A stretch of 64,000 nt of DNA. It comes from an uncultured Acetatifactor sp. (lineage in GTDB: Bacteria; Bacillota; Clostridia; Lachnospirales; Lachnospiraceae). The DNA lies in NCBI GenBank assembly GCA_947625255.1, contig CANQNT010000004.1, positions 62,001 to 126,000 of the forward strand. The letters run 5' to 3'. Made by a program: the position numbers and the translations under genes. The notes under the pieces were generated by a model that was not told where the DNA came from, did not search any database, and saw only the letters and a list, made by a program, of their open reading frames with translations. The number at the start of each line of letters is the position of its first letter. The stretch's first letter is position 1. Shown here one piece after another: positions 6,735 to 15,185 of the stretch.

Positions 6735-9053
6735 TTATCCCCTCTTGCTGCGCTTTTCCCTGCGCTTCTCAAATGTCGTCAACAGAAACAGCGCACAAAA
6801 GACCGACACGCTGACGCCCTCCGCGGCGCGCCAAAACCAGGGACTTACGAACGACACCCGAACCCGCCCCGTATATCCCGCGGGAACCACCAGCGTTACG
6901 CTGTGATTGATTCCGTCCAAAATCGGTATCATTTCTCCCGTCTGCAGATCCCTTGCCTGATAGCCCCGATAATACAGCAGCGCCAATTCCACGGTGCCGA
7001 CCTGATCCCCCGTGTTTCGGCACACCATTTCCATCCCGCCGCGATCCCTCCGGTATTCCGATACCTCCACTCCGTTGCCCATGGGATCATGATAAGTAAA
7101 TAAAGAGGCGTCCGTCCCATAAGGAAGATATTCTCCTCCCGCGACGTAAGCGACTCCCATGTCTTCCCCATTATACAACCTCGTAGGGGCGCTCACGAAC
7201 AAAAGGTCGTTCAACAGATAAATACTGCTGCAAAACAGCAAAATCATCAATCCGCCGAAATACGCTCCGGGAACCCACCGCTTCTCTTTTTCTATAAAAA
7301 TCTTTGCGATCACGCCCGCCAAAGCCGTCAAAAGCAGAGAGGCAATGGTCAGGAAACGATTGGGGAACTGCAGGCTGGAAACCAGGGTGGCCGCAACTCC
7401 GTTCAGAAGCTGCACCTGATTCCAGGGGAAAGAGGAAAGACTCATCACAATGGCTGCCATGCCGAACCAGGCGCAGATCCGTCCAAGACTCAGAAGCTCC
7501 CGGCTGATTCCCTGGCGCCGCTTCTGCAGCCATAAATACAGCCATATCACCAACACGGCCAGCAGCGGCGCCCCGATACTGGCGGGATCACTCTGATACA
7601 TCCCGTTCCCCGCGAAATCCACACTTCCTCCCCGCCCGAAAAAGGAGAGCAAGTGATGCGCCGGATAAAGTCCTCTGTCCTGAATGGTGCGGGCGGACAC
7701 ATGTTGTATGACAAAATCCCCCCGCAGCATATAATCCAGGAACGGCACCAGGAACCACGCGCTGAGCAGTCCGCTGTAAATCACGGTTTTGGCCAGCACC
7801 AGGAAGGTCTTCCGGCGAAGCACTCTTTTCCATAGAATAACGCAAAACAAAATGACGAAGCCTCCTACCAGTTCACACGTCAGGAAATGACTTTGCAGGA
7901 TTCCGGTAAAACCTATGGTGAGAGGAATCCAGCTTCTCCGATAAGACTCTTCCCCGATATCCTGGGTGAACACCCGATAAAACCCATACAACAGCAGGGG
8001 CAGAAACAGCATCGCCATGGTCTCTCCCAAAGAGCCGCTGCAATAGGTCTTATAGAGCCGGTACAAGGACAGAGTATACAACGCGGAACACAAAAGTCCC
8101 ACATACCGATTCTGAAAAAGCTTACGAAAACAAAGGTATGAGATCACCGCGGTAGCCGCATTGACCAGGAAAAGGAAGATCTGGTAGCTGGTGGTGACGG
8201 TAAAGCCGATCAGGCGCAGGAACGCCGCCAGATACAACACCGTTTCCCCGTAAAAAACAGAGGACGCGTAGCCGTATCCGAATTGCCATTTGGGAGCGAT
8301 CCGCACCGGGAACTGCCCCGCCAGAATTCCGTCCTTGATCCCCTCGATCCGCATTAAATGATAGATCAGGTCGCCGCCGCCCGTGAGATAGTCCGTCATC
8401 AGGGGCAGGGAAGCAAAGACCGTGATCAGGGCCAGCCCAAAGAGGACATTTTTCTTACCGGTTTCCACGCCATAGGCGCGGTCATACTGCGAAAACAGCC
8501 AGACCGTATTCACAAGGAAGCAAAGGATCACAAATAAAAAAAGGAAAATCCTGGCCAACGCGTTCGTTTCCCGGATCGTAAGCCCTTCCACCGTCAGACT
8601 TCCGCTGCCGCCATATTGGGCATGCACGCTTAGGCTTTCAGTGTCCTTTAACAGCCAGACACAATAGTCCGTTTCCCTTAACCCCTGAAATAAATGACAC
8701 CCGTTGGTCAGCAGCGTGCGATAGGCCGCTTTTTCGTCCGTCACCATACACATATTGACCATATCCGTGTCCGTCCGATAGCGCAGGGAAATCCGATAAA
8801 CACCTGCCGGAAGAGAAATGCCCGGGAAATCCACCACGTTTCCTCCTTGTCCAAAGGAGGAATCCAACCAAAATGTCCCGTCCTCCAAAACGGTACCGAC
8901 ATTCAACTGTGCCTGTTCCGGACCGAACTCATAGACCGCGTCTTTTCCAAACAGTCCCGCCGCGCCGGCCAGAATCAACAACGCCTCCAAGACCAGCAGC
9001 AGAACCGCCGTCTTTTTTTTCTTCCTGCAAATTTCCAGAATCCTTTGCCTCAT
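6735..9053 (-). CDS. Polytopic membrane protein, GT-C-like, paralogue of the downstream gene
   Basis: This protein of about 772 residues has the same plan as its downstream paralogue: an amino-terminal helix (TAVLLLVLEALLILAGAAG), a beta-rich external domain, many helices and a carboxy-terminal external domain with GYTGRVRVSFVSPWFWRAAE. Shared blocks include GDLIYHLMRIEGIKDGIL, GQFPVRIAPKW, FGYGYASSVFYGE and RGLYPAHHLLSFF. A polyprenyl-phosphate-sugar transferase role is inferred from layout and neighbours. The start is uncertain: an ATG at 9053 and a TTG at 9065 are both possible, and the initiation region is tandemly duplicated just upstream (9051-9125). It ends at TAA one base before the ATG of the next gene, so the two paralogues are one transcript. 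Confidence 0.7.
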   Translation of the reverse strand: MRQRILEICRKKKKTAVLLLVLEALLILAGAAGLFGKDAVYEFGPEQAQLNVGTVLEDGTFWLDSSFGQGGNVVDFPGISLPAGVYRISLRYRTDTDMVNMCMVTDEKAAYRTLLTNGCHLFQGLRETDYCVWLLKDTESLSVHAQYGGSGSLTVEGLTIRETNALARIFLFLFVILCFLVNTVWLFSQYDRAYGVETGKKNVLFGLALITVFASLPLMTDYLTGGGDLIYHLMRIEGIKDGILAGQFPVRIAPKWQFGYGYASSVFYGETVLYLAAFLRLIGFTVTTSYQIFLFLVNAATAVISYLCFRKLFQNRYVGLLCSALYTLSLYRLYKTYCSGSLGETMAMLFLPLLLYGFYRVFTQDIGEESYRRSWIPLTIGFTGILQSHFLTCELVGGFVILFCVILWKRVLRRKTFLVLAKTVIYSGLLSAWFLVPFLDYMLRGDFVIQHVSARTIQDRGLYPAHHLLSFFGRGGSVDFAGNGMYQSDPASIGAPLLAVLVIWLYLWLQKRRQGISRELLSLGRICAWFGMAAIVMSLSSFPWNQVQLLNGVAATLVSSLQFPNRFLTIASLLLTALAGVIAKIFIEKEKRWVPGAYFGGLMILLFCSSIYLLNDLLFVSAPTRLYNGEDMGVAYVAGGEYLPYGTDASLFTYHDPMGNGVEVSEYRRDRGGMEMVCRNTGDQVGTVELALLYYRGYQARDLQTGEMIPILDGINHSVTLVVPAGYTGRVRVSFVSPWFWRAAEGVSVSVFCALFLLTTFEKRREKRSKRG

Positions 9054-9125
9054 AACCTCATCCAACCTCTTCTTCGCTTTTTCCCTTTACCTCATAACCT
9101 CATCCAACTTCTTCGCTTTTTCCCT
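9051..9125 (-). repeat. Tandem duplication of a translation initiation region
   Basis: A segment of about 36 bases at 9051-9086 recurs at 9093-9125 with a three-base deletion, giving a period of about 42 bases. Both copies carry, on the minus strand, AAGCGAAGAAG, TTGGATGAGG and TTATGAGG. The downstream copy (9051-9086) contains the start of the 772-residue membrane protein. The upstream copy opens an ATG-AGG-TAA mini-frame that stops at once. The duplication therefore doubles the ribosome entry region of this gene. Confidence 0.8.
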
Positions 9126-9130
9126 CCGCC

Positions 9131-10159
9131 TTATGCGGACTTCTTCCCGCGCAGCGCCCAGACCCACTGTCTAAAACGATAATAAAGTAAGAATCCCAGA
9201 TCCGATTTCGCCTGCAGCGCGATCATGCGCTTCTCTACTTCCCCGGTGTACTGCCGATAATAAGGGTTCTTTTGAAAGTCAGGAAAACGTCTCTCCACTC
9301 CCCCGCGAAGTTCCCGGAGAAAAGAAAGCTTCGGGTGCTTCACGCCGGAAAGGTAAGAGAACAGCGTGATGGCGTAGTAGAGCTCTGTAAAACGAAATTC
9401 CAGCTCTTCCCGGTAGTGCTCCCCAAAGCCCCGCTTCACACATTCCTGATAAAGCAGCTCCGCCGCTTTCATGCGATCCCGACATTTCTCCTCCGTGATG
9501 TGGTGGACCGTGGAAACCGCGTGCTGGTAATAATAATACAACGGTTCCTCCACCCGTTCAAAATGGGTAAAGTACAGGCTCCAAAGAGGCCCCGCGCAAT
9601 TATCCTCGTAAAAAATCCCTTCCGGAAAATTCAAATGATTTTCCCGGATCACACTGTGCTTATAAATTTTAATGACCATACTGCCGGAACGGAGAAACAG
9701 CCTCTTATGCTTCTCAAAATCCAAAACTCCCGTCTGGTCCCTATTGTTGTTGCGGACGACGCGCCCCACCTCCATGGTATGATGATCCACCAGATTGTAA
9801 TCGCAGCCTACCATGTCGGCACCCGTTTCATAAGCCTTTTGAAGCAGCTTCTCGTAAAAGTCCGGCGCCAGCCAGTCATCGCTGTCCACAAAGCCGATCC
9901 ATTCACCTATGGCCGCCCGCAATCCCTCGTTCTTGGCACCGCCCTGCCGCTTGTTCACCTCATAAGTAATTACGCGGACTTTCTGCGGAAAACGTGCCTC
10001 GTACTCCCGCAAAATGCGCAGCGAGTCATCCATAGAAGCATCGTTTACCGCAATAATCTCATAATCCTCCACGGTCTGGGCCAGCAGGGAATCCAGACAA
10101 AATTGAAGTTTTCCCTCTCCCGCCATATTATAGACGGGCACAATAATACTTAACGTCAA
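9131..10159 (-). CDS. GT2 family glycosyltransferase
   Basis: This 342-residue cytoplasmic GT-A glycosyltransferase begins with the family-2 nucleotide-sugar pattern LSIIVPVYNMAGEG. It has EIIAVNDASMDDS, then GGAKNEGLRAAIGEWIGFVD and the metal-binding DSDDW. No membrane helix is evident. The carboxy-terminal third is basic and aromatic, as in capsule or teichoic acid type transferases that act on a lipid-linked acceptor at the membrane face. The start is a TTG at 10159 with AAAGGA eight to nine bases upstream; there is no ATG near the conserved start. It lies between the flippase and the paired GT-C-like genes. Donor and acceptor are not recognisable from sequence. Confidence 0.85.
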   Translation of the reverse strand: MTLSIIVPVYNMAGEGKLQFCLDSLLAQTVEDYEIIAVNDASMDDSLRILREYEARFPQKVRVITYEVNKRQGGAKNEGLRAAIGEWIGFVDSDDWLAPDFYEKLLQKAYETGADMVGCDYNLVDHHTMEVGRVVRNNNRDQTGVLDFEKHKRLFLRSGSMVIKIYKHSVIRENHLNFPEGIFYEDNCAGPLWSLYFTHFERVEEPLYYYYQHAVSTVHHITEEKCRDRMKAAELLYQECVKRGFGEHYREELEFRFTELYYAITLFSYLSGVKHPKLSFLRELRGGVERRFPDFQKNPYYRQYTGEVEKRMIALQAKSDLGFLLYYRFRQWVWALRGKKSA

Positions 10160-10187
10160 AACACAAATCCTTTCCGGGCACGCTCTC

Positions 10188-10296
10188 CGCCGCCCCGCGC
10201 CAGGTCTCGGAATGGTTCCTGCCCCGCGCCTCAGGGCTCTCCATCAGGCTCCCGCCCCGCGCCTCGGGGCTCTCCGCCAGGCTCCTGCCCCGCGCC
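10188..10296 (-). repeat. 33-base GC-rich tandem repeat after the flippase stop codon
   Basis: Copies at 10220-10252 and 10253-10285 differ at only a few positions. A partial third copy follows at 10286-10296 and a degenerate one precedes at about 10188-10219. The consensus on the plus strand begins YGCCCCGCGCCTC. The unit length is divisible by three, and the minus strand reads in frame with the upstream ABC transporter straight past its TAA stop (10299-10301). It would encode 11-residue units of the form ARGRSLAESPE for about 59 codons. The last residues of the transporter (ERGSLLP) resemble a unit, so the array may once have been coding. Confidence 0.8.
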
Positions 10297-10298
10297 GC

Positions 10299-12050
10299 TT
10301 ACGGCAGCAGGCTCCCCCGCTCGATCACGGCCTTTCCATTCTCCACGCGATACACAATATCGCATTTTTCAATGGTCTGCAGGCGATGGGCAATGATTAC
10401 CAGTGTCTTCCTGCCATGAAGCCTGTTAATGGACTCCATGATCGCGGCCTCGGTATCATTGTCCAAAGCGGAAGTGGCCTCATCCAGAATCAACAGTTCC
10501 GGATCATAATACAAAGCCCTGGCAATTCCAATCCTCTGCCTCTGTCCTCCGGACAAACGGATTCCCCGCTCTCCGATGCCGGTATCCAGCCCCTCCGGCA
10601 AAGTGCGGATGAATTCGTCCAGCTTGGCCTCTTTTAAAACCTCCCAAAGCCTATCCTCATCAATTTCATCCTCCGGTACGCCGAAAGCCACGTTTTTACG
10701 AATACTGTCGTCCAACATGAAAATCATCTGGGGAATATAGCCCACGTTCTTAAGCCAGCCCCGGTAATTTTCCCTGATGTCCTTGCCATCCGCCAGGATT
10801 TCCCCTTCTCTGGCTACCAAAAGCCCGAGCATGATGTCCACCACCGTGCTCTTGCCGGCGCCCGTGGTTCCCACGATGCCAACAGACTTTCCAATAGGAA
10901 TCACCAAATCTGCCTTGTCGAAAATCAGCTTTTCCGTATGGGGGTAAGCATAGGTAATACCTTTCAGCTCGATTTTTTCTTTCAGGGGAAGCTTCTCTGT
11001 CTCCACGGCAAAGGACATGTCCACATTTTGTCCGCTGATCTCATCCTGTAAATTGTCACTGACGCCCATAAAAAAGGGTTCAAAATAAGCGATGGAGTTG
11101 ATTTGGTTGTTGATGCGGTTCACACTGGGCAAAAGCACCAGGGCCGCCGCGGCGAATGTCGTTATGGAATTCAGCATTTCCTCCGTCCGCATTCCTGACA
11201 GCACCATGAAAATCATATATCCCACCATACAGGCCACACAGACTGTCTCGATCAGCAGCTTGGGAATATTGTTGTAAAGGCTATATTTCTGTACCGCTTC
11301 CACATAGCCCCGGCCGCACTTAATATATTCCGATACGAAATATTGCTCCTTGCCGGTAATCTTTACTTCCTTGATGCCCTGCACCGTCTGGGAAATCCAT
11401 TTAAAAAGTCCGCTGTAATAATTCTGATTGTCTTCTCCCGCCTTGTGCATGATGGGCTTCAACACTTTCTTGATCAGAAAAAGCAACGCCATCAATACCA
11501 CGGCGATAAGGATGGTCATCGCTCCATTCTGGATAAAACAAAAGGTCACCACGAACAGGGACACGATTCCGTCCGAAAGCAGCTGCAGCAGGGCCAATAT
11601 TAGGGCATACATATTGTTCACGTCGGAAGTAATGCTTCTCTGCACCACCGCCGTTTCCGCATTTAAATAAAACTCATAACCCCGGCGCAGATAATTGCGC
11701 ATCATCCGCTCAGAGGTACGGAACTGGTTGGTGTAGACAAAAGCCAGCGTCAGCTTCTGCTGGATATAAAGGAAAATATTCTTCACCACGAAGACCAATA
11801 CCATGGTCAGCATGATCAGGATCATGAAGCGCTGCCTGCTTCCCCCGCCCAAAAGCCGATAGAAGTCATTCAAAATCCCATTCTCGTCAATGGCGCTGCT
11901 GTCCAGAACCGTGCTCATTACCGGCACGATAATGCCCACGCCCGCGGTCTGCAGGGCTCCGCCCACCACCATGAGGGCAATCAGACCCGCCATGGTCCGC
12001 TTTTGTTTTTTATCCAACAATACACTTAGCTTTTTCAATATTTGCCGCAT
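10299..12050 (-). CDS. ABC exporter of lipid-linked glycan, PglK/MsbA-type flippase
   Basis: This half-transporter of about 583 residues has about six amino-terminal membrane helices fused to an ABC ATPase. The ATPase has Walker A GTTGAGKST (about residue 395), signature LSGGQRQRIGIAR, Walker B LLILDEATSALD and the H-loop IIAHRL. The membrane half begins KKLSVLLDKKQKRTMAGLIA, typical of exporters found in glycosylation and surface-polysaccharide loci such as PglK, which flip undecaprenyl-linked oligosaccharides. No Wzx flippase is seen in the window, so this is the best candidate for moving the finished glycan. The start is taken as the ATG at 12050; a TTG at 12062 lies almost on the GGAGG site. 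The product ends in a 33-base repeat region. Confidence 0.85.
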   Translation of the reverse strand: MRQILKKLSVLLDKKQKRTMAGLIALMVVGGALQTAGVGIIVPVMSTVLDSSAIDENGILNDFYRLLGGGSRQRFMILIMLTMVLVFVVKNIFLYIQQKLTLAFVYTNQFRTSERMMRNYLRRGYEFYLNAETAVVQRSITSDVNNMYALILALLQLLSDGIVSLFVVTFCFIQNGAMTILIAVVLMALLFLIKKVLKPIMHKAGEDNQNYYSGLFKWISQTVQGIKEVKITGKEQYFVSEYIKCGRGYVEAVQKYSLYNNIPKLLIETVCVACMVGYMIFMVLSGMRTEEMLNSITTFAAAALVLLPSVNRINNQINSIAYFEPFFMGVSDNLQDEISGQNVDMSFAVETEKLPLKEKIELKGITYAYPHTEKLIFDKADLVIPIGKSVGIVGTTGAGKSTVVDIMLGLLVAREGEILADGKDIRENYRGWLKNVGYIPQMIFMLDDSIRKNVAFGVPEDEIDEDRLWEVLKEAKLDEFIRTLPEGLDTGIGERGIRLSGGQRQRIGIARALYYDPELLILDEATSALDNDTEAAIMESINRLHGRKTLVIIAHRLQTIEKCDIVYRVENGKAVIERGSLLP

Positions 12051-12116
12051 CTGCCTGCCCAATCCTCCATCGTATAAATTCTTCGGCTTTTCACAAGCTT
12101 TCGCTCAAATCAGGAA

Positions 12117-13187
12117 CTATATCTGCTCGTTTTGTCTATGAATGAAAGGATCCTCGTATTTGTCCATAAAATCTTCTCCCAGGCGTACCACCTCATCCGC
12201 GAAGTGAATGGCTTTCACCTCGGTCAATACAGCCACCACCTTGCGGAAGCGCAATCCCGGGAAAAAATTCAGCATTTCCATGGGAATGGTAGCATCAAAC
12301 TGCGGATATTCCGCAAAAAGCCTCCGATAGTCCAGGGAATCTCTGGGATGGGGCTTGATAAAAATCGTTCCTTCCGACTGATACCTATCAATAATATCCC
12401 GGAAAATCCTTTCCCTTACTTCCAGCGTACACAAGGGATCCGTCAGAATCAAAATCTTATCTCCTACCTTGTTGCTTTCTTCAATCTGGGCTTTCAGCTT
12501 GTCCATATCCCGGATAAAGGCCTGCAAAATCAGTTCCTTATCCTCGTCCGTCAGCCTGTCCACCAGCTTCTGTCTCGGCTCCTCGATATAACGGGGGCAG
12601 GGATAACGAATGGCGGAAATATCGTTGACCTCCATATCAATACAATATTTTCCATATCCGTTTTGCACGAAAATCAGGTTACAAGTCCTGGAAAGAAAAA
12701 CTTTCAGCGGGAAATGTCCCCGATTGTCATAACGGGCCGCGTCATAATTTTTCAGGCAATTCAGACCGTCCTCCAGGGCATGATAGGGAATCCTGTTTTG
12801 ATTCAGGTAATAACCGATCGGATCGGAATCGCAGTACACATAAACATCTCCATACTCCCGAAAATCCACCGGAACAAAGGGGGCCTCCAACCGGGCATAG
12901 CGTTTGGTAAACTGAATGCGGCACCAGAGATTCCCCAGAAAGTTTCCTTTACCAGCCCGCCATTTGGCAAGCTCCGGGAAGAAATCCTCCCTCTTTTCAT
13001 CGAATTCAATGACCTCTTCAAAAAGGCCCGTGCGCTCCACACGACTCTTCAAATCTTCGAAATCATTGGATAATTTACTTAATACGAGCGTGGCCTGCCC
13101 CCTCTTTTCACGAGGCAGCTTCAGCTCTTTTAAAAACGTCACATATACATGATAATAGGTATGACAGACATAAATCCTTTCTTTCAT
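12117..13187 (-). CDS. GT52-like glycosyltransferase, candidate pseudaminyl transferase
   Basis: This soluble protein of about 356 residues begins MKERIYVCHTYYHVYVTFLK and carries FIKPHPRDSLDYR in its carboxy-terminal half, after KILILTDPLCTLEVRER. That layout, a CHTxYH start and a late HP motif, matches bacterial GT-B transferases of the GT52 and polysialyltransferase group, which use CMP-activated nonulosonic acids. The same locus makes CMP-pseudaminic acid, so transfer of Pse onto the glycan is the natural guess. The ATG at 13187 has AAGGAG nine bases upstream; an earlier in-frame GTG is less likely. About 100 bases separate it from the upstream membrane-protein gene. The family call rests on short motifs and could be another GT-B family. 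Confidence 0.68.
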   Translation of the reverse strand: MKERIYVCHTYYHVYVTFLKELKLPREKRGQATLVLSKLSNDFEDLKSRVERTGLFEEVIEFDEKREDFFPELAKWRAGKGNFLGNLWCRIQFTKRYARLEAPFVPVDFREYGDVYVYCDSDPIGYYLNQNRIPYHALEDGLNCLKNYDAARYDNRGHFPLKVFLSRTCNLIFVQNGYGKYCIDMEVNDISAIRYPCPRYIEEPRQKLVDRLTDEDKELILQAFIRDMDKLKAQIEESNKVGDKILILTDPLCTLEVRERIFRDIIDRYQSEGTIFIKPHPRDSLDYRRLFAEYPQFDATIPMEMLNFFPGLRFRKVVAVLTEVKAIHFADEVVRLGEDFMDKYEDPFIHRQNEQI

Positions 13188-13289
13188 GCCCTTCGTCTCC
13201 TTCCATTCCTGTTCCTTTGTCCGTTTCCCGCGCTTTCCTACCTGATGCCGGATGCTTCCCGCAGCTGAAGCAGTCACCCTTTCGGCGAC

Positions 13290-15185
13290 CTAATTTTCCT
13301 TTGAAATCAATTCATATAAAAAAATGGCATAGTAGCTGCCCGGTGCCCGAAAGGCCTCCTCCCGCATCAGGCGAAGCCCTCTCTCCTCACTGTCATTAAT
13401 ATAAGAAGACGACAGCAGGTAACAGCCACCCATCTCCGCCAACGCTTCCACGTCCAACTGATAATCCCAAAAAACGAAGCCATTATCTTCAATCGTATAA
13501 TAACCCGGCGCCTCCGCGCTGAACAGATAACATCGGTTTCCCCAATCGTCAAAATTGGCGCGCAGGTACTCACTTTTTTCCAATTCCGGGGCAATAATGC
13601 GGCGAAATTGGTGCTTATATGTCAAAGGATAATTATTGGAATAGCCATCCAGACAGTAGAAGCCGGCATAATACGCAGCCGCCGGGTCGATTCCCAGACT
13701 CACCACACGATATTCCCACGGCTCCTGCCCCGTTGTCTCCTCCAGATAATCCTTTACCTGCCCCATCACGTCCAAGGCATAATAATCCCGAAAAGAAAAA
13801 AGCGCATACTCCGGGTTCCTAAGCTTCTGCAGATTCGGCTTCAAATTGCTTTCCTTCAGGACTTGGATCCCTGTCAGCCCAAGAGCCGTAAAAACACCCA
13901 GTACGGCCACCCCCGCCACTGCGCGGCCAACCTTACATAAGGCGGCTTCTTTACTGCCGCCCCGCCCGTCGTCCTGGATACCGTTCCGCGCGCGTTTCGG
14001 GGTGCCTCTTCTGTCTTTCCCCCGAAACGCCCTCTCTGCCATCTGCGCCGTTATTCCCAGCACGCAGGCCAGAATCGTATACCAGAAAGCAGGAGCCAGC
14101 CAAAGCACACGCCCTAATTGAAATCCCCGCAAGGCCTGCATGCGATTGCGGAGCGCAATTCCCGCTTCCGCTCCCCAAAAGGCAGACACAAGCGCCAGTC
14201 CCAGATTGATTCCCAACAGGCCGGTCATAACAAAAAGACAGGCTTTCTCCTCCGTTTCCGCCATTTCTTGCAGGATCAGGCCGCGAAGAAGCAACAAAAC
14301 CACAATTCCTGCAGCGGCTGCCAGAATAAAAACATGGGAATCCTCGCTATGCTGTCCTCCATAAAGAAACGCCTCCCAAAGACCGTTCCAAAATGGGGCC
14401 GGATTCAACACATATTCCGCCTTGTGGGAAATCTCCTGACCGCCCCCGAAAATCTGCCATAGCAGTTGAATATTTTCCCCCACATAAATCGCTAACAGAG
14501 CCAGCCATGCGATAAAAGGGAATCGCGCCTTTTTTTTCATCAATATCCTTACCGCAATTCCCACTCCCCAGAGGCCCAGCACCGCAAATCCAACCAAAAC
14601 CAAGGAGGAAGTCGCCCCATAGAGTCCCACGATAAAAATACACCCCGTCACGCGGCGTTCCCTGCACAATTGCCAAAAGCACCAGAGCAAAAGCGGAATG
14701 CCATACTGAGACAATCCATACACCGGCAAAAAAGGCAAATAAGCAAACAGCACGCCCACCAGACAGCCAATCCACTTTTTTCCGGTCAGATCCCTGCTGA
14801 CAAGGTACATGCCGACATAGCCCGCCAGACTGCCCAGAAGCTGCATCCCCACCAGGGCCGCCAGAGGCTGCATCACCAAAAACAACAATACGAACAAGGG
14901 GGCGGGAGGAACCAGGGCTTGTTTGCCCATCCCCCCCATAAACTCCGGAATTCCTCCGCTCTGAAATAAATGCTTCGCCTGCAGGAGGTAGGCGATCATT
15001 TCACCATCCAGCTGGTCATGATACACCACAATGGCATCCTCCCGCAGAATCAGATAAGGTATCAGCATCAACAGTACGACAAACAAGCCCAGACAGAAAA
15101 AACCATGCGTCTGCGCCGTTTTATGGATCCAATTTGCTCCGCCCATCCCCCACTGACCGGATGGCTCCGTATCCCTTTGCTTCAA
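13290..15185 (-). CDS. Polytopic membrane protein, DUF6044-like
   Basis: This 631-residue membrane protein has about a dozen hydrophobic stretches and a soluble carboxy-terminal domain of about 150 residues (from about FRDYYALDVMGQVKDYLEE). After the first helix comes VVYHDQLDGEMIAYLLQAK, an acidic first-loop motif like that in other GT-C-like proteins of this locus. It resembles the family I know as DUF6044, which is related to YfhO-type glycosyl or glycerol transferases; no activity is proven. Translation appears to start at a TTG (15183-15185) that overlaps the stop of the preceding gene, with AAAGGAG ten bases upstream. Codons for a basic linker (KDRRGTPKRARNG) lie near the middle. Confidence 0.7.
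   Translation of the reverse strand: MKQRDTEPSGQWGMGGANWIHKTAQTHGFFCLGLFVVLLMLIPYLILREDAIVVYHDQLDGEMIAYLLQAKHLFQSGGIPEFMGGMGKQALVPPAPLFVLLFLVMQPLAALVGMQLLGSLAGYVGMYLVSRDLTGKKWIGCLVGVLFAYLPFLPVYGLSQYGIPLLLWCFWQLCRERRVTGCIFIVGLYGATSSLVLVGFAVLGLWGVGIAVRILMKKKARFPFIAWLALLAIYVGENIQLLWQIFGGGQEISHKAEYVLNPAPFWNGLWEAFLYGGQHSEDSHVFILAAAAGIVVLLLLRGLILQEMAETEEKACLFVMTGLLGINLGLALVSAFWGAEAGIALRNRMQALRGFQLGRVLWLAPAFWYTILACVLGITAQMAERAFRGKDRRGTPKRARNGIQDDGRGGSKEAALCKVGRAVAGVAVLGVFTALGLTGIQVLKESNLKPNLQKLRNPEYALFSFRDYYALDVMGQVKDYLEETTGQEPWEYRVVSLGIDPAAAYYAGFYCLDGYSNNYPLTYKHQFRRIIAPELEKSEYLRANFDDWGNRCYLFSAEAPGYYTIEDNGFVFWDYQLDVEALAEMGGCYLLSSSYINDSEERGLRLMREEAFRAPGSYYAIFLYELISKEN

Noticed and set aside
9272-10153. 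Plus-strand open frame of 293 codons opposite the GT2 gene
   Set aside because: It is antisense to a GT2 gene with intact motifs, and the product has no domain or coherent hydrophobic pattern.
10188-10296. Possible CRISPR array at the 33-base repeat
   Set aside because: The units abut with no spacers, the repeat is GC-rich and in frame with a coding gene, and there are no cas genes in the window.
12132-13073. Plus-strand open frame of 313 codons opposite the GT52-like gene
   Set aside because: Same shadow pattern; the minus-strand frame has the CHTxYH and KPHP motifs and a good ribosome site.
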